Assembly: GCF_002161065.1 (NCBI RefSeq)
Contig: NZ_NFLV01000019.1
Span: 1 to 62,151, forward strand
Direction of reading: 5' to 3'
Source of the DNA: Eubacterium sp. An11
GTDB taxonomy: Bacteria > Bacillota > Clostridia > Lachnospirales > Lachnospiraceae
DNA length: 62,151 bases
Below the pieces are notes generated by a model. That model was given only the letters and a program-made list of their open reading frames with translations. It did not search any database and was not told where the DNA came from. This document shows, in pieces, positions 36,905 to 46,587 of the stretch. The translations under genes were made by a program, and so were the position numbers. Position 1 is the stretch's first letter. Every line of letters begins with the position of its first letter.

Positions 36905-38977
36905 CTACCGCTGGGGAAAATGCAGGTTAAACTGTGCTTTTCCCTCACCATCAGCTACCATTTCTACGGTGGCTTCATAACTTTTCCCGGTTCTTTTCGA
37001 TACCAGGTCTTTATAATGGACTTTGCCTTTCTTCAGGAATTTTTTTGCCGTTGCTTTGTCCATCTTCTTCCCCTGACTTGCAAGGAAATGGTCATCCTCC
37101 CACAAAGAAAAGCGGCATTCCTGCCCGGTACAGTAATAATTCTTCTTACCTTCCCGCACATCACTGCCGCAGACCGGGCATTTCCCGATCACTTCTCCTC
37201 TTGCTGTTCCCGGAAAACGGCTGCTTTCCTCCTCTGAAATCGAATGGTAACGGGAAATCAGTTCTCCCAGCATGTCTGTAATCCCATTCAGGAAATGCTC
37301 TGCCGTCTCTGTCCCCTGTGCGATATGGTTTAATGCCATCTCCCACTCTGCTGTCATCTTCGGGGACTTAATCTCATCCGGAAGGACTGTGACCAGGACA
37401 TTCCCCGCATCTGTCGGCACCAGGTTCTTCTTTTCCCGTTTTACAAAGCCGGACTGGATGAGTTTTTCAATGATCCCGGCTCTCGTTGCCGGTGTTCCCA
37501 TACCTTTCTTTTCCGTATCCTCTGTCAGTTCTTCATTGCCTGCCCTCTCCATCGCCGCCAAAAGAGTGTCTTCAGTATACTGGCGGGGAGGCTGGGTAAA
37601 GTTTTCTGAAACAGAAGTGCTGCACGGACCGATATTCCTTCCAAGGTAAAGGTCAAACTCCGCTTCCTGCTCCGGTTCCCTGACACCCAAAAACTGTTTC
37701 AGTTTCTTCTCTATCGCCTGGAACCCTTCCTGTTTTGTCTTCCTTGCATTGAAATAAAACGTATGGAAGTTGCAGGTCAGCTGGCACTTATGGGTCTCAT
37801 AAATATAGGAATCTGCTGTTGCAGTGAGTACTCTGGCACTGATCAGATACAGGATGTTCCTCTCCTTTTCTTTCAGCTTCTGAAGGTCTGCTTTCTCCAC
37901 TTCCGAAGTGGGGATAATTGCATGATGGTCTGAAACCTTTTTGGAGTTCAGTACTTTGGAGACCTCCGGTTCATACTCCATCCCCTCCGAAAAAGGCATC
38001 CTAGATAACAGCACCTGAATGAGCTTTCTGGTACTGTCCCCCATCTCGTCTGTCAGATACTGGCTGTCTGTCCTTGGATACGTCACCAGTTTCTTTTCAT
38101 ACATTTCCTGCACAGCGTCCAGCGTCTGCTGTGCCGTATAACCAAAGATCCGGTTGGCATCCCTCTGGAGCGACGTCAGGTCATACAGTTTCGGAGGTCT
38201 GACCGTCTTGGTCTGAATATCTTCTTTCTCCACCTGGCACATGCGTTCCTTACAGTCCAAAGCCACCTTGTCTGCTTCCTCTTTCTTCTGGAAATGACCA
38301 GAAACAGCATCAAACTCCCCGAATGTTAAATGGGCTACATAGTATTTTTCTTTTACAAACTCCTTCACCTTCTGGTTCCTGTCCACGATCATGGCAAGGG
38401 TCGGGGTCTGCACCCTGCCCACTTTCAGGTTCTGGTTATAAAGGACGGAAAAAAGACGGCTCGCATTGATCCCTACCAGCCAGTCTGCTTTTGCCCTGCA
38501 TAAGGCCGACTGATAAAGGTCTTCATAACACGAACCGTCTTTCAACGATGCAAACCCTTCTTTAATTGCACGCTCTTCCATTGAGGAGATCCAGAGCCTT
38601 TTGACCGGCTTTTTGCATCCTGCCTGCTCATAGACCAGACGGAAGATCAGCTCCCCTTCCCTTCCGGCATCTGTGGCACAGATGACCTCATCCACCTCTT
38701 TACTGTTCATCAGTTTCTTTAAAATCTGGAACTGCTTCTTTGTCCCGTCAAGGACTTTCCTTTTCCATTCTTCCGGGATAATCGGAAGGTCTTCATATCT
38801 CCATTTTTTGTAATGTTCATCATATTCCGATGCGTCACAAAATGCTACCAGATGCCCAACGCACCACGAAACCAGATACTCCTTTCCCTCCACATATCCG
38901 TCCTTTCGTTCTCTGGCTCCGACCACCTTCGCCAGAGCCATCGCAACAGACGGCTTTTCTGCTATTACTAACTTCAT
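36905..38977 (-). CDS. topB: DNA topoisomerase III
   Basis: A 690-residue type IA topoisomerase. It starts with the toprim strand MKLVIAEKPSVAMALAKVVG; the toprim DxD is in CATDAGREGELIFR; the active tyrosine is in VTYPRTDSQYLTDEMG near residue 305. The C-terminus has a zinc-ribbon (CPVCGSDVREGKKNYYC). It passes single strands to resolve DNA during conjugative transfer or replication of the element. The ATG at 38977 lies one base after the stop of the MT-A70 methylase gene; the longer frame to 39085 is spurious. TopB next to the surface protein is standard for this ICE type. Confidence 0.95.
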   Translation of the reverse strand: MKLVIAEKPSVAMALAKVVGARERKDGYVEGKEYLVSWCVGHLVAFCDASEYDEHYKKWRYEDLPIIPEEWKRKVLDGTKKQFQILKKLMNSKEVDEVICATDAGREGELIFRLVYEQAGCKKPVKRLWISSMEERAIKEGFASLKDGSCYEDLYQSALCRAKADWLVGINASRLFSVLYNQNLKVGRVQTPTLAMIVDRNQKVKEFVKEKYYVAHLTFGEFDAVSGHFQKKEEADKVALDCKERMCQVEKEDIQTKTVRPPKLYDLTSLQRDANRIFGYTAQQTLDAVQEMYEKKLVTYPRTDSQYLTDEMGDSTRKLIQVLLSRMPFSEGMEYEPEVSKVLNSKKVSDHHAIIPTSEVEKADLQKLKEKERNILYLISARVLTATADSYIYETHKCQLTCNFHTFYFNARKTKQEGFQAIEKKLKQFLGVREPEQEAEFDLYLGRNIGPCSTSVSENFTQPPRQYTEDTLLAAMERAGNEELTEDTEKKGMGTPATRAGIIEKLIQSGFVKREKKNLVPTDAGNVLVTVLPDEIKSPKMTAEWEMALNHIAQGTETAEHFLNGITDMLGELISRYHSISEEESSRFPGTARGEVIGKCPVCGSDVREGKKNYYCTGQECRFSLWEDDHFLASQGKKMDKATAKKFLKKGKVHYKDLVSKRTGKSYEATVEMVADGEGKAQFNLHFPQR

Positions 38978-38978
38978 C

Positions 38979-39545
38979 TCACTCTTCCTTTCTGCTCTCC
39001 ATTTCAATATCGGATTCGACTTCATTCCCCCAGACATCCCATCCGGGCGTCTTCTGCCTGGCAAACAGCTCAATGCGGGGAACATCCCCCATCAGCTGCA
39101 CGATCCTCTCCCTTGCTTCCTGCGGCTTTTTGCTGTGCTCCTCGATGTGGGATACAATCACCTGATGGACTCCTGCAGACTGCCGTTTCGGTGAACCTCT
39201 GGTTGCCAGGATACAGAATTCGGCATTGCTCCTTGTCCAGTACCCCATTCCCCAGAACAGGCTGTCCGCTTTCTTATTCTGCTTGATCCAGACAAAAGCA
39301 ATGGTCTTATACTGGAATCCCCATGCCTGCAGGACGGAAAGTCCTTCCAGCAGGCACGGGATCGTCACCCACAAAAACAGGGCACAGTCTTTTTCTGCAA
39401 TCTCCGCCACCGGCAGGGCACGGATCTCATCAATCCCCATTGTGGGATAATGGCTCTCTGCACTCCGCCCCAATCCTTTTTTGGAATACACACGGTACTG
39501 CCAAGGCGGGTCTGCGTAAATAACCGGATATTTTTTCATCTGCAT
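38979..39545 (-). CDS. MT-A70-family adenine methyltransferase
   Basis: A 188-residue N6-adenine methyltransferase. The catalytic DPPW is in VIYADPPWQYRVYSKKG at residue 12; the later block GYWTRSNAEFCILATRGSPK is typical of the family. The enzyme methylates adenine in DNA or RNA; on mobile elements it may protect transferred DNA from restriction. No matching restriction enzyme is present. It overlaps or abuts both neighbours (DUF4366 and topB), so it is part of the transfer operon. Confidence 0.9.
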   Translation of the reverse strand: MQMKKYPVIYADPPWQYRVYSKKGLGRSAESHYPTMGIDEIRALPVAEIAEKDCALFLWVTIPCLLEGLSVLQAWGFQYKTIAFVWIKQNKKADSLFWGMGYWTRSNAEFCILATRGSPKRQSAGVHQVIVSHIEEHSKKPQEARERIVQLMGDVPRIELFARQKTPGWDVWGNEVESDIEMESRKEE

Positions 39546-39557
39546 CGAAACACCCCA

Positions 39558-40940
39558 TTATGATTCCTCCTCATCTTCCAGGACTTCCTCTGGATCCTCT
39601 TCATCCGGAAGTGTCTCTTCTTCCGCATCATCCGTCTCCGCAGGCTCTTCCGCTTCTTCGGTCTCATCGTCCTCGTATTCATCCTCATCATCGTATTCAT
39701 GCTTCGGCTTATAGACCTTGAAGTAATATCCGGCACCTAATGCACCGGCAGCTACCAGACCGATCAAAAGATAGGAACCCACCGGGGATTTATCCTCCGG
39801 CATCTGCACTTCCTCTGTTTCAGGTTCTTCCTCTTCCGGTTCCTGCGTCGGCTCCGGTTCCTCTGTTTCCGGCTCTGCATACACAGTATCCACTTCCGGG
39901 AGAGTTACTGTATCAGAAAGGGTAAAGTTCATCAGGTCCTTTTCACTGACTTCCGTCAGAAAATACACATTGTCCTGCGACTTGGAATTATCAATGACCA
40001 GATAAAACACCTTGCCGCTTTTGGTAGAAATGGTGTAAAACTCTTTCGCCCCTTCTGTCGCTGTCTGGGTAATGTTTTCTGCATCTTCCCCGGATGCTGC
40101 CAGTTCTTCTTCAATCCCCGTCACAGTACGGTCATCCACGGTTCCCCTTGCCTCTGTTGGTTCCGATGCCTGCGCATCCTGCGGGAGCGGGGATGTGGTT
40201 GTTTCTTCCGTTGTAGAAGCAGTGCCCGTGGTACTCATATCGCTGTTCGCTGTATTCTGCTGTTGTGCCTGACGTACCGCCCATTCATAATACGGGTTCT
40301 GGAGGGTGTACTTATCGGAAGTATTCCCGGCACCATCCGTCACCGTGATCTCAATCTGCTTTGTGGTAAAGTCTTTCTGTGTGAGCTGGATCTTCAGTTT
40401 TCCATCCGAAAGGTCCGTATAGGTAGTCCCGTTGACGGTTACCGCAGAAATCCCGGATACGGCATCATTTCCCTGTATGGTCAGCACACCATCCGTGAGG
40501 GAAGCAGAAAGCGTTGGCTTTTCCGTATCATAACAGCGGATGGAGCGGTTCTGTTCATACACTGTCCCTTCCGCATCCGTCACCCGCACATAGACTGTCT
40601 GGTTTCCATTGATGGTAATGCTTCTGGACTCTGTAACATCCTGCCAGCTCCCATCTTTTCCAGCCTTTGCTTCAATCTTTGCAACTTTGAAGCCTTCCCC
40701 CATCTGGCTGGCATCTATAGTAATGGAAACGGATGTATCTCCCTGTTTCCACCCGTCCGGCTTTTCAATGGCGATGGCAGGGTTCGTATTCTCCGCCGCA
40801 TAAATACTCTGGGCAGAAAAAAACGGGGTTGCCATACAGAAAAATGTGGTAACTGCAAAAATCCCTTTTTTCACGTTACTGCCCCATTTCCTGTGCTTCC
40901 CCGGTGCCCTCTGTTCTTTCATTTTCTCTAAATTCATCAT
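39558..40940 (-). CDS. DUF4366/CD1107-family membrane surface protein
   Basis: A 460-residue protein. A signal peptide (IFAVTTFFCMATPFFSAQSIYA) is followed by Ig-like strands with DGAGNTSDKYTL, a Thr/Ser-rich link, the DUF4366 domain (YTISTKSGKVFYLVIDNS; VYFLTEVSEKDLMNF) near residue 310, and a C-terminal membrane span (YLLIGLVAAGALGAGYYF) with a strongly acidic cytoplasmic tail. It is a conserved transfer-module protein of unknown role, probably part of the outside face of the mating apparatus. Its start overlaps the DUF4315 gene by 65 bases, in another frame. Confidence 0.88.
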   Translation of the reverse strand: MMNLEKMKEQRAPGKHRKWGSNVKKGIFAVTTFFCMATPFFSAQSIYAAENTNPAIAIEKPDGWKQGDTSVSITIDASQMGEGFKVAKIEAKAGKDGSWQDVTESRSITINGNQTVYVRVTDAEGTVYEQNRSIRCYDTEKPTLSASLTDGVLTIQGNDAVSGISAVTVNGTTYTDLSDGKLKIQLTQKDFTTKQIEITVTDGAGNTSDKYTLQNPYYEWAVRQAQQQNTANSDMSTTGTASTTEETTTSPLPQDAQASEPTEARGTVDDRTVTGIEEELAASGEDAENITQTATEGAKEFYTISTKSGKVFYLVIDNSKSQDNVYFLTEVSEKDLMNFTLSDTVTLPEVDTVYAEPETEEPEPTQEPEEEEPETEEVQMPEDKSPVGSYLLIGLVAAGALGAGYYFKVYKPKHEYDDEDEYEDDETEEAEEPAETDDAEEETLPDEEDPEEVLEDEEES

Positions 40941-41196
40941 CAGCTCTTGTTTCCTCCTTCTGGAATCCTGCCAGTGTCGGCAGTTCCGTTTTCATTCTTT
41001 CCCGGAACGCATTCAGTTCCGGTATGGTCATATCCATGCCACGGATGATCCGCACAATCTCCAGGTTCTCCGCTTCTGTCTTTGCCGCTTCCGCAGCCTT
41101 AAACCGTTTCAGGTCTGCCTCATACCGTGCCCTGGATGCCTCCATTTTTTCCTTTGCCTTTTCATAATCGGCAACTGCTTTTTCAAGGCTCTTCAT
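40876..41196 (-). CDS. DUF4315-family small coiled-coil protein
   Basis: A 106-residue, helical and charged protein (MKSLEKAVADYEKAKEKMEA; later IIRGMDMTIPELNAFRERMK) of the DUF4315 type, usually found just before DUF4366 in these elements. GGAAAGGAGCAG precedes the ATG. Its last 65 bases overlap the start of the DUF4366 gene. No enzymatic motif is visible; a structural role in the transfer machine is inferred from context. Confidence 0.85.
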   Translation of the reverse strand: MKSLEKAVADYEKAKEKMEASRARYEADLKRFKAAEAAKTEAENLEIVRIIRGMDMTIPELNAFRERMKTELPTLAGFQKEETRADDEFRENERTEGTGEAQEMGQ

Positions 41197-41209
41197 ACTG
41201 CTCCTTTCC

Positions 41210-41235
41210 GGGCGGCATAATCACCGCCCTTTTTT
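41210..41235 (+). terminator. Plus-strand intrinsic terminator within the minus-strand operon
   Basis: GGGCGG and CCGCCC form a perfect stem with an 8-base loop, followed on the plus strand by six T. Every gene around is on the minus strand, so it would stop antisense transcription; on the minus strand it is a plain hairpin between two genes. Confidence 0.7.
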
Positions 41236-44020
41236 ACCATCTTCCAAATCCATAAAAATGGCTCTGCCAGTAGGATGAATAAATGGATGTGTACTGTACC
41301 GGATGCCCGCAGTGGATCATCTGCCCGCCGCCTACATAGATACCGATATGCGTTACCGGCACACCTGCATCATAGGTTCCGGTAAAGAAGATCAAATCTC
41401 CCGGCTGGACATCGGACTCTGATACCGGTGTACAGATATCATAAAGCCCCTGGGCGGTCAGCCTTCCGGTATTCCTTACCCCTGAATGGGTCAGGCAATA
41501 ACTTACAAATCCGGAACAGTCAAACCCGCTCGGAGAATATCCGCCCCATACATATGGGGTTCCCAGATATCTGGCTGCTTCCTGCAGAAGCCTCTGTGCT
41601 GCTTCACTGGTGTACTCATTTCCACCAAAGATCGTCCCTTCCCCTGTTTCCAGATAAAAAATCGGGTTCATCCGTTGCCCGTTTTTCAGAAGTTCAACGT
41701 GGAGATGGCTTCCTGTGGAATTGCCGGTATTTCCTGCAAAACCTATCACATCCCCTTTGGTAATGGAAGCCCCGGAAGACACGCTTCTGCTTTTCAGATG
41801 TGCATACCGCAGTTCATAGCCTTTACTGTCTTTGATCACCACATAATTGCCATAGCTGTCATTATAGGCAGAGGTTGTTACCGTACCGGTCAGCCCTGCC
41901 AGTACTTCCGTACCTTCCGGCACTCCGATATCCACTCCATTGTGGAGCTGGTTGGCACCGGTGATTGGATGGATCCGGTATCCGTAATAGCTGCTCACGT
42001 TGTAATACCAGTTAAAATCAAATGGTGTCCCGAACATCTGCAGGTTGCCCTTTGTTTCATTGTAGGCTGAAAACAGTTCCCTCTGGAAAATCCCCAGACG
42101 GTTCTGGCAGATGCCCATCAGGCTGCTGGAATTTAAGGTCACGTTCAGCACATCCACATCCCTGGTCCTTGTCACTTCCACTTCCCGGCTTCCATTCGCA
42201 TCCGCAAGGAAGCATTCCCAGGTCTGGTGCCCATGTGCGGATGCCGCCGAGTGGCTGTCATAATACACATCAAACTGGACACCGTAACGGGCAAATGCCC
42301 CGGTGTCTTCTACCGTGTATTCCACACCATTCATGACCACTTTTGTCCCCATTGGGACAAACGGGTTGGACGCATCTACCGCAAGGGTATGGTTCGCTGT
42401 CGGGTATACCCCGGATGCCGTCGGTCCTCCTGACCAGATGCCGCAGCAAATCGGGCAGTTGCAGTAACCGCTCGTCACAACATTTCCAAGGGATTCCCCT
42501 ACCCGGACTGTCGTTGTCTCTGTCACCGTCTCATTCACAGCTTCTGTCTCCAACTGATACTGGAGTGCAAACAGCCTGTCCAGTTCCGGCTTAACCTGTT
42601 CAAAGGTAAACTCTTCATATTTGGCAGACAGGTAGCTGATCAGAACAAACGGGTCATGCTCGATTGGTCCGATATTGTACCGGTATTCGTCATGCCCCGG
42701 CTCTTCCGAATCCATCTGGTTAATCCTCTCCTGGAGATTTGCTTCCAGCTGTGTATAGTAAAGGTCTGCCTGCCGGATTGCCTCATCCGAAGAGATATAA
42801 CTGGTTCCGGTGTAATTGATCAGGCTCTGCATAAATGCCGAGGAGCAGGACGTCACACTGGTCATGATGAGGAACATCATCCCGATCAGGGCAGCGATGC
42901 TGATATAGATCTTCCGGTGTTCCTTGAAAAAGTTGGTGACTTTACCGCCGATCTTCTTGATATAGTCAATCGTGCCGACCGCTGCAGTCCCCATTGCCTG
43001 CTCACTCTGTTTTGCCATGGCATATTCCTTTTTGATTCGTTGTTTCTGGATCAGCTTCTTCAAATAAGACCGTTCCTGGTTTACGGAAGACTCTGCCGCA
43101 GCCTGTGCTGTTTTCTTTGCCTGATAAGCACTCGACCGGCTTTTTCTCCGGTTCCATCTTCTGGCACTTTGCTGTTCCAGATGGTAAAGCCCCTCTGAAC
43201 CTTCGGCTAAACTGTTTGCGCCTTCCACCGCCGCATTGCCATCATCATTTTTTCTGACCTGGCGGTGGACAGATACTGCCACAGCGGTGCCTGCCTTTTT
43301 GACAAGGGAAGCATCTTTCGGGCTTTCCCCTTCAAATTTCAGCCGGCTTTTCTTTTTCGCCCCTGCACTTTCTGCATTTTCCTGATAGACCTTTTCTTTC
43401 ATGGAATGCTTCTTTGGTGCGTTTTTCTTTTCTGCCTCCGTGTGGGCAAGCTTCTGGTTCCGTTTCTTCTGGGCATCATGGCGGAAATTTACCCCATCTG
43501 CATCCATCCGGTTCAATTTAGCGGAAGAATCGCCATCTTTGACTGCCTCCGCCGTCTCCTCATAAGCAAACTTCAGTCTCTGCTTCTGCCCCGGCTTTTT
43601 ACTTCCTCCGGTCTGTTTCTTTCTCGCATCTCCCCTTGACTGGGCAAGGTCTGTATGCTTCTCCTGAAGTTTCCCACTGCCGTTTTTCTTCTCTTCCAGT
43701 GACAGTTTGGAACTGGCACTGCCCTCTGCCTGTTCCCGGATCATTTTCCGGGATTTTGCTTTATCTACTGTCTGTGCCTTTGCCGGTGCATCCCTGGAAT
43801 TCTGCACAGAATGCCTGACCGGATCGCTGCTTTCCTCTTTCGCCCCTCTTCGGTTAGAAAGATCCAGCCCTTTTCCGGTATCCTTTTTTGACATCTGCAC
43901 ATCCCGGGTACGGCTGCTGACACGAACAGTGGATTTATCTGCCAGGTTTTCTTCCACCAGACCATCCTTTGTCATCTTCTGGACGGTTTTCTCCCTGGCT
44001 TTCATTCTCTGTTCTGCCAT
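41234..44020 (-). CDS. Three-domain cell-wall hydrolase of the transfer apparatus
   Basis: A 928-residue protein. Residues 1-340 are a basic cytoplasmic region; a membrane span (IYISIAALIGMMFLIM) lies near 375. Outside are a 3D/double-psi-barrel domain (GPTASGVYPTANHTLAVD, ending with DVYYDSHSAA), an M23 metallopeptidase domain (HNGVDIGVPEGTEV, later TGSHLHVELLK) and an NlpC/P60 domain with cysteine in GFDCSGFVSY and histidine in VTHIGIYVGG. It opens peptidoglycan for the mating channel (VirB1-like role). The start follows GAAGGAGG. Having three wall-active domains in one chain is notable, but known in Tn916-like and CTn-like elements in simpler form. Confidence 0.93.
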   Translation of the reverse strand: MAEQRMKAREKTVQKMTKDGLVEENLADKSTVRVSSRTRDVQMSKKDTGKGLDLSNRRGAKEESSDPVRHSVQNSRDAPAKAQTVDKAKSRKMIREQAEGSASSKLSLEEKKNGSGKLQEKHTDLAQSRGDARKKQTGGSKKPGQKQRLKFAYEETAEAVKDGDSSAKLNRMDADGVNFRHDAQKKRNQKLAHTEAEKKNAPKKHSMKEKVYQENAESAGAKKKSRLKFEGESPKDASLVKKAGTAVAVSVHRQVRKNDDGNAAVEGANSLAEGSEGLYHLEQQSARRWNRRKSRSSAYQAKKTAQAAAESSVNQERSYLKKLIQKQRIKKEYAMAKQSEQAMGTAAVGTIDYIKKIGGKVTNFFKEHRKIYISIAALIGMMFLIMTSVTSCSSAFMQSLINYTGTSYISSDEAIRQADLYYTQLEANLQERINQMDSEEPGHDEYRYNIGPIEHDPFVLISYLSAKYEEFTFEQVKPELDRLFALQYQLETEAVNETVTETTTVRVGESLGNVVTSGYCNCPICCGIWSGGPTASGVYPTANHTLAVDASNPFVPMGTKVVMNGVEYTVEDTGAFARYGVQFDVYYDSHSAASAHGHQTWECFLADANGSREVEVTRTRDVDVLNVTLNSSSLMGICQNRLGIFQRELFSAYNETKGNLQMFGTPFDFNWYYNVSSYYGYRIHPITGANQLHNGVDIGVPEGTEVLAGLTGTVTTSAYNDSYGNYVVIKDSKGYELRYAHLKSRSVSSGASITKGDVIGFAGNTGNSTGSHLHVELLKNGQRMNPIFYLETGEGTIFGGNEYTSEAAQRLLQEAARYLGTPYVWGGYSPSGFDCSGFVSYCLTHSGVRNTGRLTAQGLYDICTPVSESDVQPGDLIFFTGTYDAGVPVTHIGIYVGGGQMIHCGHPVQYTSIYSSYWQSHFYGFGRW

Positions 44021-44032
44021 CTGTTACCTCCT

Positions 44033-44122
44033 TCATTTTTTAGCTGCCTGCACGATACAGGTAAGAACCAGACCACATACCATGCCTGCCGTAAATGTCA
44101 GAAAATATGCTAATACGTGCAT
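44033..44122 (-). CDS. DUF3789-like 29-residue membrane peptide
   Basis: A 29-codon gene starting MHVLAYFLTFTAGMVCGLVL and ending QAAKK: one membrane span and a basic tail, like the DUF3789 proteins found between VirB4 and the wall hydrolase in related ICEs. AGGAGG lies 7 bases before the ATG, and its stop is immediately followed by the ribosome-binding site of the next gene. Confidence 0.75.
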   Translation of the reverse strand: MHVLAYFLTFTAGMVCGLVLTCIVQAAKK

Positions 44123-44133
44123 CGTTTGTCCTC

Positions 44134-46587
44134 CTATGCCTGATCTCCCGTCTCTTCCGGGCGTGTCGTTAATAACTGATACAGCCTGTTCTTCGGGAAC
44201 CTGTCCACAAACGGGATGATGACATTTCCATAGAACAAAAGCCCCTCACCTTCATTGCTGTTCGTCACATAGGACAGCTGGGTCGGTGAAATGTTCAGCT
44301 GCTTTGCCAGGATCTGCCGGTCACCGGATGCCTGGTTGAGCATATAAATGAAATCCGAGTTTTCAAAAATATTCTCAATCTCACGGCTTGCCAGAAGATC
44401 CTTGATATTCTGGGTGATACCTGTCGGGATACCTCCCCATTTACGGAACCTCTTCCAGATCTCCACACTGTAGGCTGCCGTCTGCTCTTCCTTCAAAAGT
44501 AAATGGAATTCATCAATATAGTACCGGGTCGCTTTATGGGCGGAACGGTTGACCGTCACCCTGTTCCATACCTGGTCCTGGACGATGAGCATCCCGATCT
44601 TTTTCAGCTGTTTTCCCAGCTCCTTAATGTCAAAGCAGACGATCCGGTTGTTGATATCCACGTTTGTCCGGTGGTTAAACACATTTAATGAACCGGTAAC
44701 GTAAATTTCCAGTGAGGTTGCCAGCCGCTGTGCCTCCGGTTCATCCTGCCCCCGGAGCAGGTCATACAGATCCTGAAGAATCGGCATCTTCTCCGGCACC
44801 GGGTCGGAAAGATATTCCTGATACACAAGACGCACACACCGGTCAATGATGGTCTTTTCCACCGGTTCCAGACCGTTCTTTCCTCCCACGATCAGCTCAC
44901 AAAGTGATAAAATAAAATCCGATTTCAGCGATAACGGATTATCCTCCTCGGAATAGTTAAGGTTTAAGTCCATCGGGTTGATATACTGGGTCGACACCGG
45001 TGAGATACGGACTACCTGCCCATGCAGTGCCTGCACCAGCGGGTAATACTCTGCTTCCGGGTCGCAGATGATGATGTCATCCTCCGTAATGAGGAAGCAA
45101 TTGGTAATCTCCCTTTTTGCCGAGAAGGATTTACCGGAACCCGGGGTACCCAAGATCAACCCGTTGGGGTTCTTTAGCCGCTTCCGGTCTACCATGATCA
45201 TGTTGTTGGACAACGCATTCAGACCATAATAAAGGGCTTCCCCTTCCTGGAACAGTTCCTGTGTCGTAAATGGCACAAAGATCGCTGTTGCCGAGGTGGT
45301 AAGCCCACGCTGGATCTCGATTCTGTTTACTCCCAACGGGATACAGGACATCAGCCCCGCTTCCTGCTGGTAATCCAAAGGACGCAGGGAACAGTTATAC
45401 TTCTGTGCGATGCCCTGCACCTGGAAAATGTTGTTGTCCAGTTTCTGCCTTTTCTTTGCCGTATTCATCACAAGGACAGTGACAAGGAACATCCTCTCAT
45501 TCCTGGACTGCAGGTCTTCCAGAAGGTTCTTCGCTTCTTCCCCATAGGTCACAAGGTCGGACGGCAGCACATCCATGTCATAACCTGAGCGTACTGCCCG
45601 CTTCTGCTCCTCAATCTTCATCTTGTCCAGGTCAGAGATTTTACTCTTGATCATCTTGATGGCAGAGGTCTGGTCAATGGACTGGATATGGATATTCACA
45701 TTGATGCTCTCATCCACATCCAGAAAATCCGCCAGCATACGATCAGTCAGTTCCGGTGCGAGGATCTGCAGGTAGCTGACGCTTCCCAGTGTCTTTCCCA
45801 TCATAAATGAAGAATTCTTTGAGAAGTTAAAGGATGTCGGTGCGATAAAATCCTTTGTCTTAAGCCCCGTCTGCGGAAGCATCTTATAATTGAACCGGAA
45901 CGGCTCGATCCGGTCCTGGTTGAACACATGGTACATGATCTCAAGACGCTCCACCCCGTTCAATGGATGAGCCTGTGCCCCAAGCACTTTGAAGTTGTTG
46001 AGGATATCTGCCTCAATCCGTTCAAGCCTCGGTCTTGCCACTTTTAAGCTCTCCGCTTCAATCCCGAACGTGATATATTTCGTTTTCACCAGACCATTGT
46101 TTCCTTTGGACAACTGGTTCTTTAACATCGTCCGGTATTCTTCCCGGATCTCGTTGAAATCATCGTTCTGATCCGGGATATCAATGCTCTTTTCAAACTC
46201 TGCCACATCCACCTGCTGGTTGATAAAAGACAGCTGCACACTGATGGAAGAGTCAAAGTAATTCAGGAAATCACAGTAATTCTCAAAGATCGTAGTCTTA
46301 TCCTCATTCAGGGCAAGCTGGTAATTGATATCGTAAAACTGTACGGTTTTGGAAAAAAAGTTCTTCGATACCTGGCAGATACCATCCGCAAACATCCGCT
46401 GGTACGGGATGCTCTGCTGGGCAGTATGGGGAATGTTCTTCTGACGTTTCCTTTCTTTCTCCTGTTTCTTCCTAAGCTTTTCCTTTTCCCTTTCCTTTTT
46501 GTCGTTTCTTTTTCTTCTTTCCTGACGGTTTTTTCTTGCCGCCGCTTCCAGGCACTGCTGCTGTGCCTGTTTCTTCTTTTTTGCCAT
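44134..46587 (-). CDS. virB4: VirB4/TraE-like conjugation ATPase
   Basis: An 817-residue ATPase that powers assembly of, and substrate passage through, the conjugative type IV secretion channel. A lysine-rich start (about 50 residues) precedes the VirB4 N-terminal domain. The Walker A motif is LGTPGSGKSFSAKRE at about residue 470 and Walker B is RYYIDEFHLLLK near 670. AAGGAGG lies 10 bases before the ATG at 46587. The first 116 bases overlap the end of the PrgI gene in another frame, so the two are probably coupled in translation. Confidence 0.95.
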   Translation of the reverse strand: MAKKKKQAQQQCLEAAARKNRQERRKRNDKKEREKEKLRKKQEKERKRQKNIPHTAQQSIPYQRMFADGICQVSKNFFSKTVQFYDINYQLALNEDKTTIFENYCDFLNYFDSSISVQLSFINQQVDVAEFEKSIDIPDQNDDFNEIREEYRTMLKNQLSKGNNGLVKTKYITFGIEAESLKVARPRLERIEADILNNFKVLGAQAHPLNGVERLEIMYHVFNQDRIEPFRFNYKMLPQTGLKTKDFIAPTSFNFSKNSSFMMGKTLGSVSYLQILAPELTDRMLADFLDVDESINVNIHIQSIDQTSAIKMIKSKISDLDKMKIEEQKRAVRSGYDMDVLPSDLVTYGEEAKNLLEDLQSRNERMFLVTVLVMNTAKKRQKLDNNIFQVQGIAQKYNCSLRPLDYQQEAGLMSCIPLGVNRIEIQRGLTTSATAIFVPFTTQELFQEGEALYYGLNALSNNMIMVDRKRLKNPNGLILGTPGSGKSFSAKREITNCFLITEDDIIICDPEAEYYPLVQALHGQVVRISPVSTQYINPMDLNLNYSEEDNPLSLKSDFILSLCELIVGGKNGLEPVEKTIIDRCVRLVYQEYLSDPVPEKMPILQDLYDLLRGQDEPEAQRLATSLEIYVTGSLNVFNHRTNVDINNRIVCFDIKELGKQLKKIGMLIVQDQVWNRVTVNRSAHKATRYYIDEFHLLLKEEQTAAYSVEIWKRFRKWGGIPTGITQNIKDLLASREIENIFENSDFIYMLNQASGDRQILAKQLNISPTQLSYVTNSNEGEGLLFYGNVIIPFVDRFPKNRLYQLLTTRPEETGDQA

